NCBI GenBank assembly: GCA_934433485.1
Contig: CAKRZR010000002.1
Location: forward strand, 62,001 to 126,000
DNA length: 64,000 bases
Reading direction: 5' to 3'
Origin: an uncultured Eubacteriales bacterium
Lineage (GTDB): Bacteria > Bacillota > Clostridia > Oscillospirales > CAG-272
The position numbers and the translations under genes are program-made. Position 1 is the stretch's first letter, and the number at the start of each line of letters is the position of its first letter. The notes beneath the pieces are model-generated. The model saw only the letters and a program-made list of their open reading frames with translations. It was not told the DNA's origin and searched no databases. Positions 16,170-24,697 of this stretch are shown here, one piece after another.

Positions 16170-18515
16170 TCAGTCTGTTCCATCGAGGTGGCGGAGCGTG
16201 ATTTCCACGACCGTTCCCTTTGTCACGACCGTACCGTCTGCCGGGGATTGCCCGATGACCGTCGCGGTGCTGCCGTTGATGGATCCGGCAAAAACGGGAT
16301 TGAGTCCCGCGTTGACGAGTGCCTGGTTGGCGTTGTAGGCTGTCATGCCGGTGAGATCCGGTACGGTGATATCCGTAACAGGCGTCTCTTCTCCGGTGTA
16401 CAGCACCAGTCTGCCGCTGTCCTTCGCGATTTTGGAACCGGCTTCCGGCACCTGCGCGGTAATGGTATCCCCATCTCCGAGGATCTCATACGCAAATCCG
16501 CGCCAGCTCACATCCGCAAGCGAATTTTCCACCGATGCGCCCACATAATTGGAGAGGGTGATGCTCTGGTTTTCCAGTTCCTCGGTGGTATACTGCGCTT
16601 CCACCCCGATGTAGGGCAGAATGAAAGACAGCAAATTGGAAATATACGGAGCGGCTACCACACTGCCGTATACGGCTTCAATGCCCGGTTCGTCTACGAT
16701 GAGGATCGCGGCAATCTGGGGATCGTCTGCCGGCGCGTACGCCACTGTGGAGCCGACACGCCAGGGTGTGTTGCCGTTTTCATCGTATTTATCCTTTTTC
16801 TCGGAGGTACCGGTTTTGGCAGCCACGCGGTACCCCTTGACATATGCGTTTTTCGCGCCGCCGTTTGTGGCAACGCCTTCTTCGAGAATGTCCGTGATCA
16901 GCTTGCACACATCGGTGCTGACGACCTGCCGGACCGGTTCCGCTTCATAGCTTTCGATCACGTTGCCGCTGTCGTCCGTGATCTGGGAGAGAAAATGCGG
17001 CGTGACGAGGTATCCGCCGTTCGCGATGGCGGCAATGGCGCGCAACTGTTGGATTGGCGTGGTCTTGAACGTCTGCCCGAATGAGTACACCGCGAGAGAG
17101 ACGTTGCCGAAATCCTTGTAGCCGGAATAGATACCGCTCACCTCGCCGGGGACGTCGATCCCGGTTTTCTCCCCGTAGCCGAACGCTTCAAAATAGTTGT
17201 AAAACTTTTCTCTGCCGAGCTTCAGCGCGACCTGCATCAGCGTCGGGTTGCAGGACTGCTGGAGTCCAACGCGGTACGTGACCATGCCGTGCCCAGTCTT
17301 TTTGTGGCAGTTGATCGGCTTCGACCATCCCTCGACCATATAATAGCCGGGGCAGTAGAACTGATCGGTCTCCTTCATCACGTTTTCCTCAAAGCACATT
17401 GCCGTGGTGATCGGTTTGAAGGTAGAGCCGGGCTCATAGGTCTCCGTGATCGCCTTGTTATTCCACATGGAATATAAAAGCTCGTAATATGCATCCGTGT
17501 AGCCCTCGTCGTCCTCGCTCATACCGTGGAGCTTGGCAGCGGAGAACTCGTCGAGGGTATAGGGGCTGTTCAGGTCAAACGACGGATAGGTCGCCATCGC
17601 GAGGATACCGCCTGTGTTGACGTCCATGACAATGCCGGTGACACGGTTACCCGCCTCGGATTCCAAAAACGTCTTTTCCAGCTGATTCTCCAGCTCGTAC
17701 TGGATGTACATATCGAGAGTGGTGGTGATGTTGTAGCCGTTTGAGACCTCTATGTACCGCTCATATTCAAAGGGCATGTCGTTCTTGCGCGCATCCTGTG
17801 CCAGAATATACTTGCCGCTTGTACCCTCGAGCAGATTGTTGTAATACCGCTCCAGACCATAGATGCCCACGCCCTCGCTGTTCGTAAAACCGATCACATG
17901 ACAGGCAAGGGAGCTTTTCGGGTAATACCGCTTCGCTGAGGTGACGAAGTAGATCTGGTCGCCGAGATCAAACTGCGCGATGAAGTCCTTGATTTTGTCG
18001 GCAAGAGCTTCGTCCACATTCTTCTTTACAACCTCGAATTGGCGCTTCTCCTTCGCGATCTTTTCACGAATGGAGTCGCCGGACACGTCGAGATAACGGG
18101 ACAGTACCTCGGTGATGCAGTCGTCTACAGATGTACCCTTGTAGGAAATCCCCGCTTCCGGGTCGGAAAATTCGTAGAGTACATCGTTGTCCGCTTTGTC
18201 GTCGGAATTGGCGGCGGTATCGGCTTTGATGCGCTCGTGTATATCGGACGGAGAAAGGATGACGTTGTACACGGTGATGTTGGTGGCAAGAATATTGCCG
18301 TTCCGGTCCGTGATCGTGCCTCGCTCCGGGTTGACTTCGGTTTGAATGGTCAGCTGATTGAGCACCTGCGATTCATAGTAGTCATACATCTTCAGCTGAT
18401 AATACGCAAGATGCCCGACAATGATGCCGCCGACGATGAGAAAGATGCAGAAAACGCTGAACATCTTGATCGTCGTCTTTTTTTCGATTCGCATTTTGGC
18501 AGCCGCGTCGGTCAT
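16170..18515 (-). CDS. SpoVD/PBP2x-type penicillin-binding transpeptidase with PASTA domains
   Basis: Class B penicillin-binding protein that cross-links septal or spore-cortex peptidoglycan with a SEDS partner, probably the FtsW encoded downstream. The 781-residue protein has one membrane helix at about 17-38, a PBP dimerisation domain, and a transpeptidase domain with the catalytic Ser364 in GSTFKP, SCN at 421-423 and KTGT at 567-570. Two PASTA repeats follow (about 650-715 and 720-777; TVPDLTGMTAYNANQALVNA). This architecture matches SpoVD of spore formers and PBP2x-type division enzymes; which role dominates cannot be told from sequence. The start follows AAAGGAG. A possible internal terminator precedes the gene. 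Confidence 0.93.
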   Translation of the reverse strand: MTDAAAKMRIEKKTTIKMFSVFCIFLIVGGIIVGHLAYYQLKMYDYYESQVLNQLTIQTEVNPERGTITDRNGNILATNITVYNVILSPSDIHERIKADTAANSDDKADNDVLYEFSDPEAGISYKGTSVDDCITEVLSRYLDVSGDSIREKIAKEKRQFEVVKKNVDEALADKIKDFIAQFDLGDQIYFVTSAKRYYPKSSLACHVIGFTNSEGVGIYGLERYYNNLLEGTSGKYILAQDARKNDMPFEYERYIEVSNGYNITTTLDMYIQYELENQLEKTFLESEAGNRVTGIVMDVNTGGILAMATYPSFDLNSPYTLDEFSAAKLHGMSEDDEGYTDAYYELLYSMWNNKAITETYEPGSTFKPITTAMCFEENVMKETDQFYCPGYYMVEGWSKPINCHKKTGHGMVTYRVGLQQSCNPTLMQVALKLGREKFYNYFEAFGYGEKTGIDVPGEVSGIYSGYKDFGNVSLAVYSFGQTFKTTPIQQLRAIAAIANGGYLVTPHFLSQITDDSGNVIESYEAEPVRQVVSTDVCKLITDILEEGVATNGGAKNAYVKGYRVAAKTGTSEKKDKYDENGNTPWRVGSTVAYAPADDPQIAAILIVDEPGIEAVYGSVVAAPYISNLLSFILPYIGVEAQYTTEELENQSITLSNYVGASVENSLADVSWRGFAYEILGDGDTITAQVPEAGSKIAKDSGRLVLYTGEETPVTDITVPDLTGMTAYNANQALVNAGLNPVFAGSINGSTATVIGQSPADGTVVTKGTVVEITLRHLDGTD

Positions 18516-18609
18516 GAAACACTCCTTTGTTTCTTGCTTTGGGAATCACTGTCCTCCCGCCATACGGTATTCTATGTGAGCGCCGCGGCGGAAAGAACAT
18601 GTCAGGAAA

Positions 18610-18649
18610 GAAAAGTGACGGGCTGTCCCACGGCAATGCGGAACAACCC
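18610..18649 (-). terminator. Possible internal terminator between ftsL and the PBP gene
   Basis: On the minus strand a 10-bp stem with two G-U pairs (arms 18640-18649 and 18620-18629) is followed by GTCACTTTTCTTTCC. It lies in the 177-base gap between ftsL and the SpoVD-like PBP. If active it would lower expression of the distal dcw genes relative to mraZ-rsmH-ftsL. Confidence 0.45.
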
Positions 18650-18692
18650 ATGGAAATTTTGCAAACAGCGGAACACACCGTCCGGGCGTCTG

Positions 18693-19505
18693 TCAGTCGG
18701 CAGCCGCGTCGTCTCCGCCAAACCATTTGCCCAGTGCGGAGAGGATTGAGGACAACATGGTACCCAGTCCTTCTTCCGTATCCGTCTGCGGCTCCTCCAC
18801 CAGATCGATGCGTTCGCCATCGGACAGGGACACGTACTTTTTCTGCACAGAGTCCTCCTTGACCATGCCAAGCTCCTCCGTGGCGATTTTCTCAATGGTG
18901 CGGATGTCGTTTTTTTCCTCGATTTTCAGCTCCAGGTCCGCCGCCGTCGTTTGCAGGGTGGAGAGCTGTGTTTTCAAATCGCCGATTTCATCGGTCGTCT
19001 TGTATATCTGCGCGATGCTGAATACGATGAGCAGCACCATGACGGTCATAAACGTGAGGAGAAGAACGAAAAACGGGGGCAGAGCGCGACGTTTGACGTT
19101 CGTTTCCACGATTGGTGCCGCTTTCGGGGGATGTTTATTTTCCCCGGCACGCGGCACGTCCCGCCTTGTCGTTTGTCCTGCGGTACGCGTACGATAACCG
19201 GTCTGACCGACGGGATTCCGTCTGTCAGCACGTGCGTATCCGGTACGCCGCTGTGCGCTGTAGGACGGACGTCTGGCGGAATTTTGCTCTCTCGCATGCA
19301 GCCGTTCCTCAAAGGCTTCCTCGGAGACGTTGACTCTGGGATCTCTTCCCATGGTCGCGCGGCGCATCAGCTCCTCCGTCGATGCCGCGTGTACACCGCG
19401 CAGATCCTCGCCTCTTCCGCGATATTCCCTGCGCAGCTTTTCGGCAAGACGCGATTCGGTCTGTGTACCCATACGACCGTTTCCCGGTTCACGATGATAC
19501 GTCAT
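18693..19505 (-). CDS. ftsL: FtsL-like divisome protein
   Basis: Small bitopic divisome protein of the FtsL/DivIC type, recognised by position between rsmH and the PBP gene and by architecture: one membrane helix at about 144-165 (PPFFVLLLTFMTVMVLLIVF), then a short extracellular coiled coil (LKTQLSTLQTTAADLELKIEE) and the FtsL-like segment IEKIATEELGMVKED. FtsL proteins are usually 90-130 residues; this one has 270 because of a 140-residue basic, Arg/Thr-rich cytosolic N-terminus and an acidic C-terminal tail ending in an amphipathic stretch (MLSSILSALGKWFGG). The start follows AAAGGAG. Sequence identity in this family is always low, so the name rests on layout. Confidence 0.8.
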   Translation of the reverse strand: MTYHREPGNGRMGTQTESRLAEKLRREYRGRGEDLRGVHAASTEELMRRATMGRDPRVNVSEEAFEERLHAREQNSARRPSYSAQRRTGYARADRRNPVGQTGYRTRTAGQTTRRDVPRAGENKHPPKAAPIVETNVKRRALPPFFVLLLTFMTVMVLLIVFSIAQIYKTTDEIGDLKTQLSTLQTTAADLELKIEEKNDIRTIEKIATEELGMVKEDSVQKKYVSLSDGERIDLVEEPQTDTEEGLGTMLSSILSALGKWFGGDDAAAD

Positions 19506-19552
19506 GCGCCGTCTCCTTTCCCCGGAGCTCTCTCCGGTGATTTTTTACGGTA

Positions 19553-20497
19553 TCAAAACTCCGTCCGTTCGGCAACACGCAGCTTCGCGCTGTGTGACCG
19601 CGGGTTTTCGGACAGTTCCGCGTCGGACGGAATGATTGGCTTTTTGGAAAGCAGTGTGATCTTCGGTTTGTTTCCGCAGACGCACACCGGAAAATTAGGC
19701 GGACAGGTGCAGCCGGTCGACAGCGTACGGAAAGTCTCCTTGACGATCCGATCCTCCAGCGAATGGAACGTGATGACCGCCAGTCTGCCGCCGGGATTCA
19801 TGTGCTCCACTGCGGCACGAATGCTTGGCTCAATAGCGTCAAGCTCTCCGTTGACCTCAATACGGATCGCCTGAAATGCACGGCGCGCCGGGTGCTGGGA
19901 TTCCTTCTGTCTCGTCGGAATCGCGCCTGCTACGGTTTCGGCAAGCGCCAATGTTGTTCGTATCGGCGCCTTTTCCCGTCTCTGTACGATGGCGCGCGCG
20001 ACCTTGCCGGAGAATTTTTCCTCGCCGTAGAGCCACAGAATCCGCTTCAGCTCCTCCTCCGGATATGTGTTCACAACCTCGTAGGCGGACAACCCCGCAC
20101 TCTGATCCATACGCATGTCCAAGGGTGCGTCGGCAGTATAGGAGAATCCGCGCTCCGTGTCGTCCAGCTGATGGGACGATACGCCGAGATCCCACAGCAC
20201 GCCGTCTATGCGCTCCACACCAACGGATTGCAGCGCCGCGTGCAGGTCACGGAAGTTCGATTTGACAATGGTGAACCGATTGCTCAGAGGAGCCAGCTTC
20301 GCACGACACGCGGCAATCGCTTCGTCGTCTCGATCGAGGCAGATGAGGCGGGAATGACCGTCGTTCGGCAATCGGGACGCGATCTCAAATGAATGCCCAC
20401 CGCCGCCCGCCGTACAATCTACGAAAACGCCGCCGCGCTCCGGTGCAAGAGCCGCCATGCATTCCGGCAAAAGGATCGGGATATGATGAAATTCCAT
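19553..20497 (-). CDS. rsmH: 16S rRNA (cytosine-1402 N4) methyltransferase RsmH
   Basis: SAM-dependent methyltransferase acting on C1402 in the decoding region of 16S rRNA; second gene of most dcw clusters. The 314-residue protein starts MEFHHIPILLPECMAAL and has the SAM loop DCTAGGGGHS at about 27-36, LGVSSHQLD, GFSYTADAPLDMRMD, and the C-terminal ITFHSLEDRIVK. Length is normal. The upstream ribosome binding site is weak (GCGAG). The gene follows mraZ by about 70 bases. Confidence 0.97.
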   Translation of the reverse strand: MEFHHIPILLPECMAALAPERGGVFVDCTAGGGGHSFEIASRLPNDGHSRLICLDRDDEAIAACRAKLAPLSNRFTIVKSNFRDLHAALQSVGVERIDGVLWDLGVSSHQLDDTERGFSYTADAPLDMRMDQSAGLSAYEVVNTYPEEELKRILWLYGEEKFSGKVARAIVQRREKAPIRTTLALAETVAGAIPTRQKESQHPARRAFQAIRIEVNGELDAIEPSIRAAVEHMNPGGRLAVITFHSLEDRIVKETFRTLSTGCTCPPNFPVCVCGNKPKITLLSKKPIIPSDAELSENPRSHSAKLRVAERTEF

Positions 20498-20566
20498 ATA
20501 TACTCGCTTTATTTACTTTGTTTCGAAAAGTGCTGCTTCTCGGCGCATCCTTAGAGAACAAACGGT

Positions 20567-20986
20567 TTACAGACCGAGAGATTCCAGTACCGCCGCAAAA
20601 TTTTCCGGCTCCTCGTCGAGCTTGTTTTCCTCCCAGCGCTCCGCCGCCCAGATTTCCACGTAATTGCCGCAGCCGACGGTGACGACGTTTTTCCGGATAC
20701 CGGCAAACGTGAGCATGTCTTCCGGTACGGAGAAGCGTCCCTGGCTATCCGGCTGGATTTCGAGTGCGTTTGAGTAGAGGTACCGCAGGAGCGCGCGGCT
20801 TTGCGTCGTCGGCAATGCGCTGAGCTTGCTCGTGTACTTTGCCCATTCCTCTGCGGAATAGAGCGTCAGGCAGTGATCGGCAACCTTCAGCATGGTGATG
20901 ACAGGTCCCAGCTGATCCTTCAGGCGCGCGGGGATGATGATTCTGTTTTTTGCATCGATGGCGTGTGTGTATTTACCCATCAGCAT
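20567..20986 (-). CDS. mraZ: Transcriptional regulator MraZ
   Basis: First gene of the dcw cluster; an AbrB-like DNA-binding protein that represses its own promoter in characterised bacteria. The 139-residue sequence reads MLMGKYTHAIDAKNRIIIPARLKDQ and has two SpoVT/AbrB-type repeats, the second with SQGRFSVPEDMLTFAGI. The start at 20986 follows GGAGGTGA by nine bases; the ATG two codons later is also possible. Three TGGAG repeats in the leader are candidate MraZ boxes. Confidence 0.95.
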   Translation of the reverse strand: MLMGKYTHAIDAKNRIIIPARLKDQLGPVITMLKVADHCLTLYSAEEWAKYTSKLSALPTTQSRALLRYLYSNALEIQPDSQGRFSVPEDMLTFAGIRKNVVTVGCGNYVEIWAAERWEENKLDEEPENFAAVLESLGL

Positions 20987-20996
20987 GCTCTGTCAC

Positions 20997-21042
20997 CTCC
21001 ATTCGCACTCCACTTCAGGGGAATTTCCGGGAAAGTCCTCCA
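20997..21042 (-). promoter_or_regulatory. Candidate MraZ boxes (TGGAG direct repeats)
   Basis: Three minus-strand TGGAG copies lie at 21038-21042, 21008-21012 and 20997-21001, spaced 30 and 11 bases, between the mraZ promoter and its start codon. Known MraZ sites are TGGGN repeats at about one helical turn. The spacing fits, the third base differs, and the last copy overlaps the mraZ ribosome binding site, so the assignment is tentative. Confidence 0.4.
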
Positions 21043-21052
21043 CTCACGCTTT

Positions 21053-21081
21053 ATTATAATATACTCCGTGGAAAATTACAA
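21053..21081 (-). promoter_or_regulatory. Promoter of the dcw cluster
   Basis: TTGTAA (21076-21081), 17-base spacer and TATAAT (21053-21058) on the minus strand, about 65 bases before mraZ. Confidence 0.75.
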
Positions 21082-21477
21082 GAGGTTTTCGGAAAATTGT
21101 CTCCGTTAAATTATATTCTTTCCCGTTCTCTCGCCCTTTTCCCGCGATTTTCCGCGATTTCCGACCTCCTATTTCGACATATCATCCTATTTCTTCCTGT
21201 ATTTCTTTTTTCTTCCATTTCCCGTGGTGCCGTACTGCCGCCACACGCACCCATACGCTCTGCCTGTTTCCTCTTCCGCCGCACATAAGCATTTTTCCAT
21301 GATATTTCCATTTTCGACAGTCGTCTTTTTACCAGAAACTGTTTTTTCCGCAATTGTCTTCTCATCCTTTCCATTCACAACTTGTCATCACGTTATACAC
21401 ATATTTTTTACTTTTTGTGAAATCTGCCGTACCCATGTACAGAGCATTTCTGGCAGGGTCTCGGGGACTTTCAGGTC
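21082..21477. other. Gene-free stretch upstream of the dcw promoter
   Basis: About 400 bases with a strong pyrimidine bias on the plus strand (many TTTC, CCTTT runs). Open frames here encode only low-complexity basic sequence on the purine-rich strand and lack convincing ribosome binding sites. I see no RNA gene or repeat. Confidence 0.5.
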
Positions 21478-21510
21478 AAAAAAAGAACACAGTCGCTTGC
21501 ACCTGTGTCC
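21478..21510 (-). terminator. Terminator after gatB
   Basis: Hairpin with arms 21485-21492 (GAACACAG) and 21503-21510 (CTGTGTCC), one G-U pair, followed on the minus strand by seven T. It lies 15 bases after the gatB stop. Confidence 0.85.
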
Positions 21511-21524
21511 TTCATTTTCTTTTA

Positions 21525-22952
21525 TTATACGGTATCCAAGGCTTCCATGAGCAGCTTTTCCGTAAGCGTGGGATCCGCTCGGCCGCCTGTTTCCCGAAAA
21601 ATCACGCCGAGAATCGCTTTTGCCGCTGTCTTTTTCCCGTTACGGTACTGTAAGACCGCCTTTTCGTTTGTACAAATCGCCCGATGTACATACACGGCGA
21701 GTGTTTTCGGATCCGTGATGAGGTACATTCCCTCCCGTGCGGCAATGGCATGCGGCGGCAGATTTTCCGTTTCTGCCATCGCGAGAAGCTTTTTCGCCGT
21801 TGTGCTGCCGATTTTTCCATCCCCGAACAACGCCGCCGTCTCCCCAAGCCATTCCGGCTTGAGCTTCGGTACGCCATCCTCCGGCAGTCCGGGAAGCAGC
21901 GATCCGATATAGAGATTGGCGCATACCCTGGGATAGCAGGATTCCGACGCGGCTTTTTTAAAATATCGCACGCGCGCCGGCGTCGTGGCAATGCGACGAA
22001 GGTCCTCCGGCGGCAGACCGTATCTCTCCGAGAGATTTCGCTCCACCACCTCCGGCATAGGCGGCATCGCACCGCGGATTTCAGCAATCCATGTATCTGA
22101 GAGGATCACCGGCGGAATGTCCGGTTCCGGAAAATAGCGGTAGTCGATGGTGTCCTCCTTTTTCCGCATCGTTTCTGTACGCCCTGTACTCTCATTGAAC
22201 CGTCTCGTCTCCGCCGCCACACGCTCGCCGCGCGTGAGAATTTCGATCTGTCTGCGCACCTCATCCTCCACGGCGCGACCTGCGTACTGGATGGAGTTTA
22301 CATTTTTGATTTCGCAGCGCGTACCGTATGGTTCTCCGGGATGGTGCACCGACACATTGAGATCGCACCGCATGGACCCCTCGTTCATCCTGCAATCGGA
22401 CACGCCGATATAGAGAATGCGCCGCCGCAACTCTGTCAGATACGCACGCACATCGGCGGGAGAACGTAAATCCGGCGCGGATACGATCTCGATAAGAGGC
22501 ACACCCGCGCGGTTGCAGTCGATGTAGGTACCGTCATCGCGATGGAGCAGCTTCCCGGCGTCCTCCTCCAGATGGATGCGCTCAATCCGGATCCGGCGCG
22601 TCGTGTCTTCTGCCGGGACCTCCACATAGCCGTCTGTCACAAACGGTCGCTCATACTGCGTGATCTGATAGCCTTTGGGCAGATCGGGATACGTGTAATT
22701 CTTACGGTCGAACCACGTTTTCCGATGTATCGTCCCGTGCAGCGCCATTCCCGCCATCACCGCGTACCGCACTGCCTGTCCGTTAAGGCGCGGCAGAACC
22801 CCCGGCATTCCGAGACAGAACGGACATACAGCTGTGTTCGGCTCCAATCCGAATGTGGTCGGGCACGCGCAGAACGCCTTGGTCGCCGTTTTCAGCTCCA
22901 CATGTACCTCTACCCCGATCACGGCTTCCCACATGCTTTCATTTTCCGTCAT
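21525..22952 (-). CDS. gatB: Aspartyl/glutamyl-tRNA amidotransferase subunit B
   Basis: GatB binds misacylated Glu-tRNA(Gln) or Asp-tRNA(Asn) and phosphorylates the carboxylate before transfer of ammonia from GatA. The 475-residue protein begins MTENESMWEAVIGVEVHVELKT (GVEVHVEL is the family entry motif) and has FDRKNYTYPDLPKGYQITQ, the central EIKNVNSIQY region, EDTIDYRYFPEPDIPP, and the YqeY-like tail domain. Its start overlaps the end of gatA by 14 bases, which points to translational coupling. The three Gat genes plus nfo form one transcription unit ending at a terminator. Length is normal. Confidence 0.96.
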   Translation of the reverse strand: MTENESMWEAVIGVEVHVELKTATKAFCACPTTFGLEPNTAVCPFCLGMPGVLPRLNGQAVRYAVMAGMALHGTIHRKTWFDRKNYTYPDLPKGYQITQYERPFVTDGYVEVPAEDTTRRIRIERIHLEEDAGKLLHRDDGTYIDCNRAGVPLIEIVSAPDLRSPADVRAYLTELRRRILYIGVSDCRMNEGSMRCDLNVSVHHPGEPYGTRCEIKNVNSIQYAGRAVEDEVRRQIEILTRGERVAAETRRFNESTGRTETMRKKEDTIDYRYFPEPDIPPVILSDTWIAEIRGAMPPMPEVVERNLSERYGLPPEDLRRIATTPARVRYFKKAASESCYPRVCANLYIGSLLPGLPEDGVPKLKPEWLGETAALFGDGKIGSTTAKKLLAMAETENLPPHAIAAREGMYLITDPKTLAVYVHRAICTNEKAVLQYRNGKKTAAKAILGVIFRETGGRADPTLTEKLLMEALDTV

Positions 22953-24396
22953 CCGCGCACCCCCATTCCGTTTTTCGATACGGTTCTACCAGCTTTTCCA
23001 CAAGCGCAGCTATATCGTAGAGAAAACGCTCCGCATATCGTCTGCCCATGAAGGTCACACCGCATGGGAGTCTGCCGTCGCCGCCGGACGGGATCTGCAC
23101 AGCCGGAAGCCCTGCCAGGTTGGCGTATACCGTAAACGCGTCGCTGCCATACAGAAAATCAGGATTGCCCTCCGACGAATCTGTGGGATATGCAACAGTT
23201 GCCGCTGTCGGCAGTAGGATGATGTCCACAGACGTAAGAATTGTTTCCATCTGTCGCGCAATTTCTGCACGCACACCGGACACCCTGCGGTAGTAATCTC
23301 CATTATAAACCGAAGACAACGCAAATTTTCCGGCAAGGATCCGTCGTTTTACTTCTGCGCCAAGCCCCGTCGTCCGAGCATTTGTCACCATTTCCGCAAA
23401 CGAATCGCCGTCCGCTGGCGTGCCATAGCGAATGCCGTCGTAGCGGGCGAGATTGGACGAGGCTTCGGCGGCGGTAGTCGTCAGATACACGTCCACGGCA
23501 ATCTCCGGCGGCGGAAGAACCACATCGGATAACACCGCGCCCGCGTCCGCAAGCAGCTCCGTCATCCGCTTGGTACAGCGGCGTACCGTCTCATCACACA
23601 GCTCCGCATAGCCGGCAAGCACACCGACGCGAACACCGGCAAGGGAAGAAATTTCCTCTCCTGTCTCCGGCGTTGGCAGGTCATGAGAGGTCATATCGAA
23701 CGGATCCCGGCCGCAAATCGCGTCAAAGACGAGGCGATTGTCCGCCGTGGTATGCGTGATCGGACACACGGTATCCATGGAGGACGCAAAAGCTGCCAGT
23801 CCATAGCGGGATACACTGCCGTATGTCGGCTTCATCGCGACCAATCCGCAGAACGCAGACGGTTGCCTTGCAGAGCCACCCGTATCGCTGCCGAGCGCAA
23901 AATACGCTTCATTCGCCGCCACAGACGCCGCCGCACCGGTTGAGGAACCACCGGCGGAGCGTGTCACATCCAGCGGATTCGCGCATTTTCCAAGCGCGGA
24001 ATACAGTCCCGCGGAACCCATTGCAAACTCGTCCATGTCCGTTTTCCCGACGAGCACCGCGCCGCGTTCCCGCAGCTTCGCATATACCGTCGCGTCATAT
24101 GGCGGCACAAAATCCGCGAGCAGACGGGACGCACATGTGGTACGGATCCCGGCGGTCATGAAATTGTCCTTGAGGGAAAACGGAATCCCGCAGAGTGGAT
24201 GCACCGTATCGGGATGGTCACGCCGTGCCTTGTCCGCCGCAGCCGCCATCTCCATCGCCGCATCGTCACAGACCGTCAGATACGCGCCATAGGGGGACGT
24301 GTGGATTTTCGTCAGCACCTCCTCCGTCAGAGATACCGACGTTGCCTCCCCGCTCTGCAGAGCACCGACAGCTTCCCAAACGGTTCTATATATCAT
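22939..24396 (-). CDS. gatA: Aspartyl/glutamyl-tRNA amidotransferase subunit A
   Basis: Glutaminase subunit of the tRNA-dependent amidotransferase; releases ammonia from glutamine for transamidation. The 485-residue protein carries the amidase signature with the Ser-cisSer-Lys triad: Lys76 in PFSLKDNF, Ser151 in SAGGSSTG and Ser175 in DTGGSARQPS. Its ATG overlaps the gatC stop (ATGA) and its end overlaps gatB, so the three subunits are translationally coupled. The presence of the full GatCAB set suggests that Gln-tRNA, Asn-tRNA or both are made indirectly. Confidence 0.96.
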   Translation of the reverse strand: MIYRTVWEAVGALQSGEATSVSLTEEVLTKIHTSPYGAYLTVCDDAAMEMAAAADKARRDHPDTVHPLCGIPFSLKDNFMTAGIRTTCASRLLADFVPPYDATVYAKLRERGAVLVGKTDMDEFAMGSAGLYSALGKCANPLDVTRSAGGSSTGAAASVAANEAYFALGSDTGGSARQPSAFCGLVAMKPTYGSVSRYGLAAFASSMDTVCPITHTTADNRLVFDAICGRDPFDMTSHDLPTPETGEEISSLAGVRVGVLAGYAELCDETVRRCTKRMTELLADAGAVLSDVVLPPPEIAVDVYLTTTAAEASSNLARYDGIRYGTPADGDSFAEMVTNARTTGLGAEVKRRILAGKFALSSVYNGDYYRRVSGVRAEIARQMETILTSVDIILLPTAATVAYPTDSSEGNPDFLYGSDAFTVYANLAGLPAVQIPSGGDGRLPCGVTFMGRRYAERFLYDIAALVEKLVEPYRKTEWGCADDGK

Positions 24397-24695
24397 TCGC
24401 CCACCACCTTCGGTACGCGGATGTAGTCACCCTCCGCCATATCCGCTCTCGCCGGCACACGCAGCACACTGTTGTCAATCCCTATGCACGCGCCGCAGTT
24501 TGGGCAATCCTGCCGCAGTGCATCCGGCGACACCGTCACACCAAACGCAGGCGCCTCCGGAACAAAACGGTCACACCACGCAGCGGCGATACGCATCCGG
24601 TTCTGCCACCCGGCAAGCATCTCCGGCGAAAACATCCCGTCGTCCGCAAGCATTGCGTTTTCGCTGAGCAGACGGATCCTATCCTCGTTTTCCAT
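24393..24695 (-). CDS. gatC: GatC-like subunit of the tRNA amidotransferase
   Basis: Small subunit that wraps around GatA and stabilises its contact with GatB. The 100-residue product is assigned mainly by position before gatA and by its C-terminus, ADMAEGDYIRVPKVVGE, close to the EGxxFxVPRVLE ending of GatC. The middle is unusual: CPNCGACIG near residues 63-71 has three cysteines in a CxxCxxC pattern, which I do not know from standard GatC. The ATG at 24695 lies three bases after the nfo stop and follows AGAGAGGA; a GTG at 24716 would overlap nfo. Confidence 0.75.
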   Translation of the reverse strand: MENEDRIRLLSENAMLADDGMFSPEMLAGWQNRMRIAAAWCDRFVPEAPAFGVTVSPDALRQDCPNCGACIGIDNSVLRVPARADMAEGDYIRVPKVVGE

Positions 24696-24697
24696 GC

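Noticed and set aside
21111..21374. 87-codon basic ORF upstream of mraZ
   Set aside because: It lies in a purine-rich stretch, encodes low-complexity Arg/Lys/Glu sequence and has no convincing start signal.
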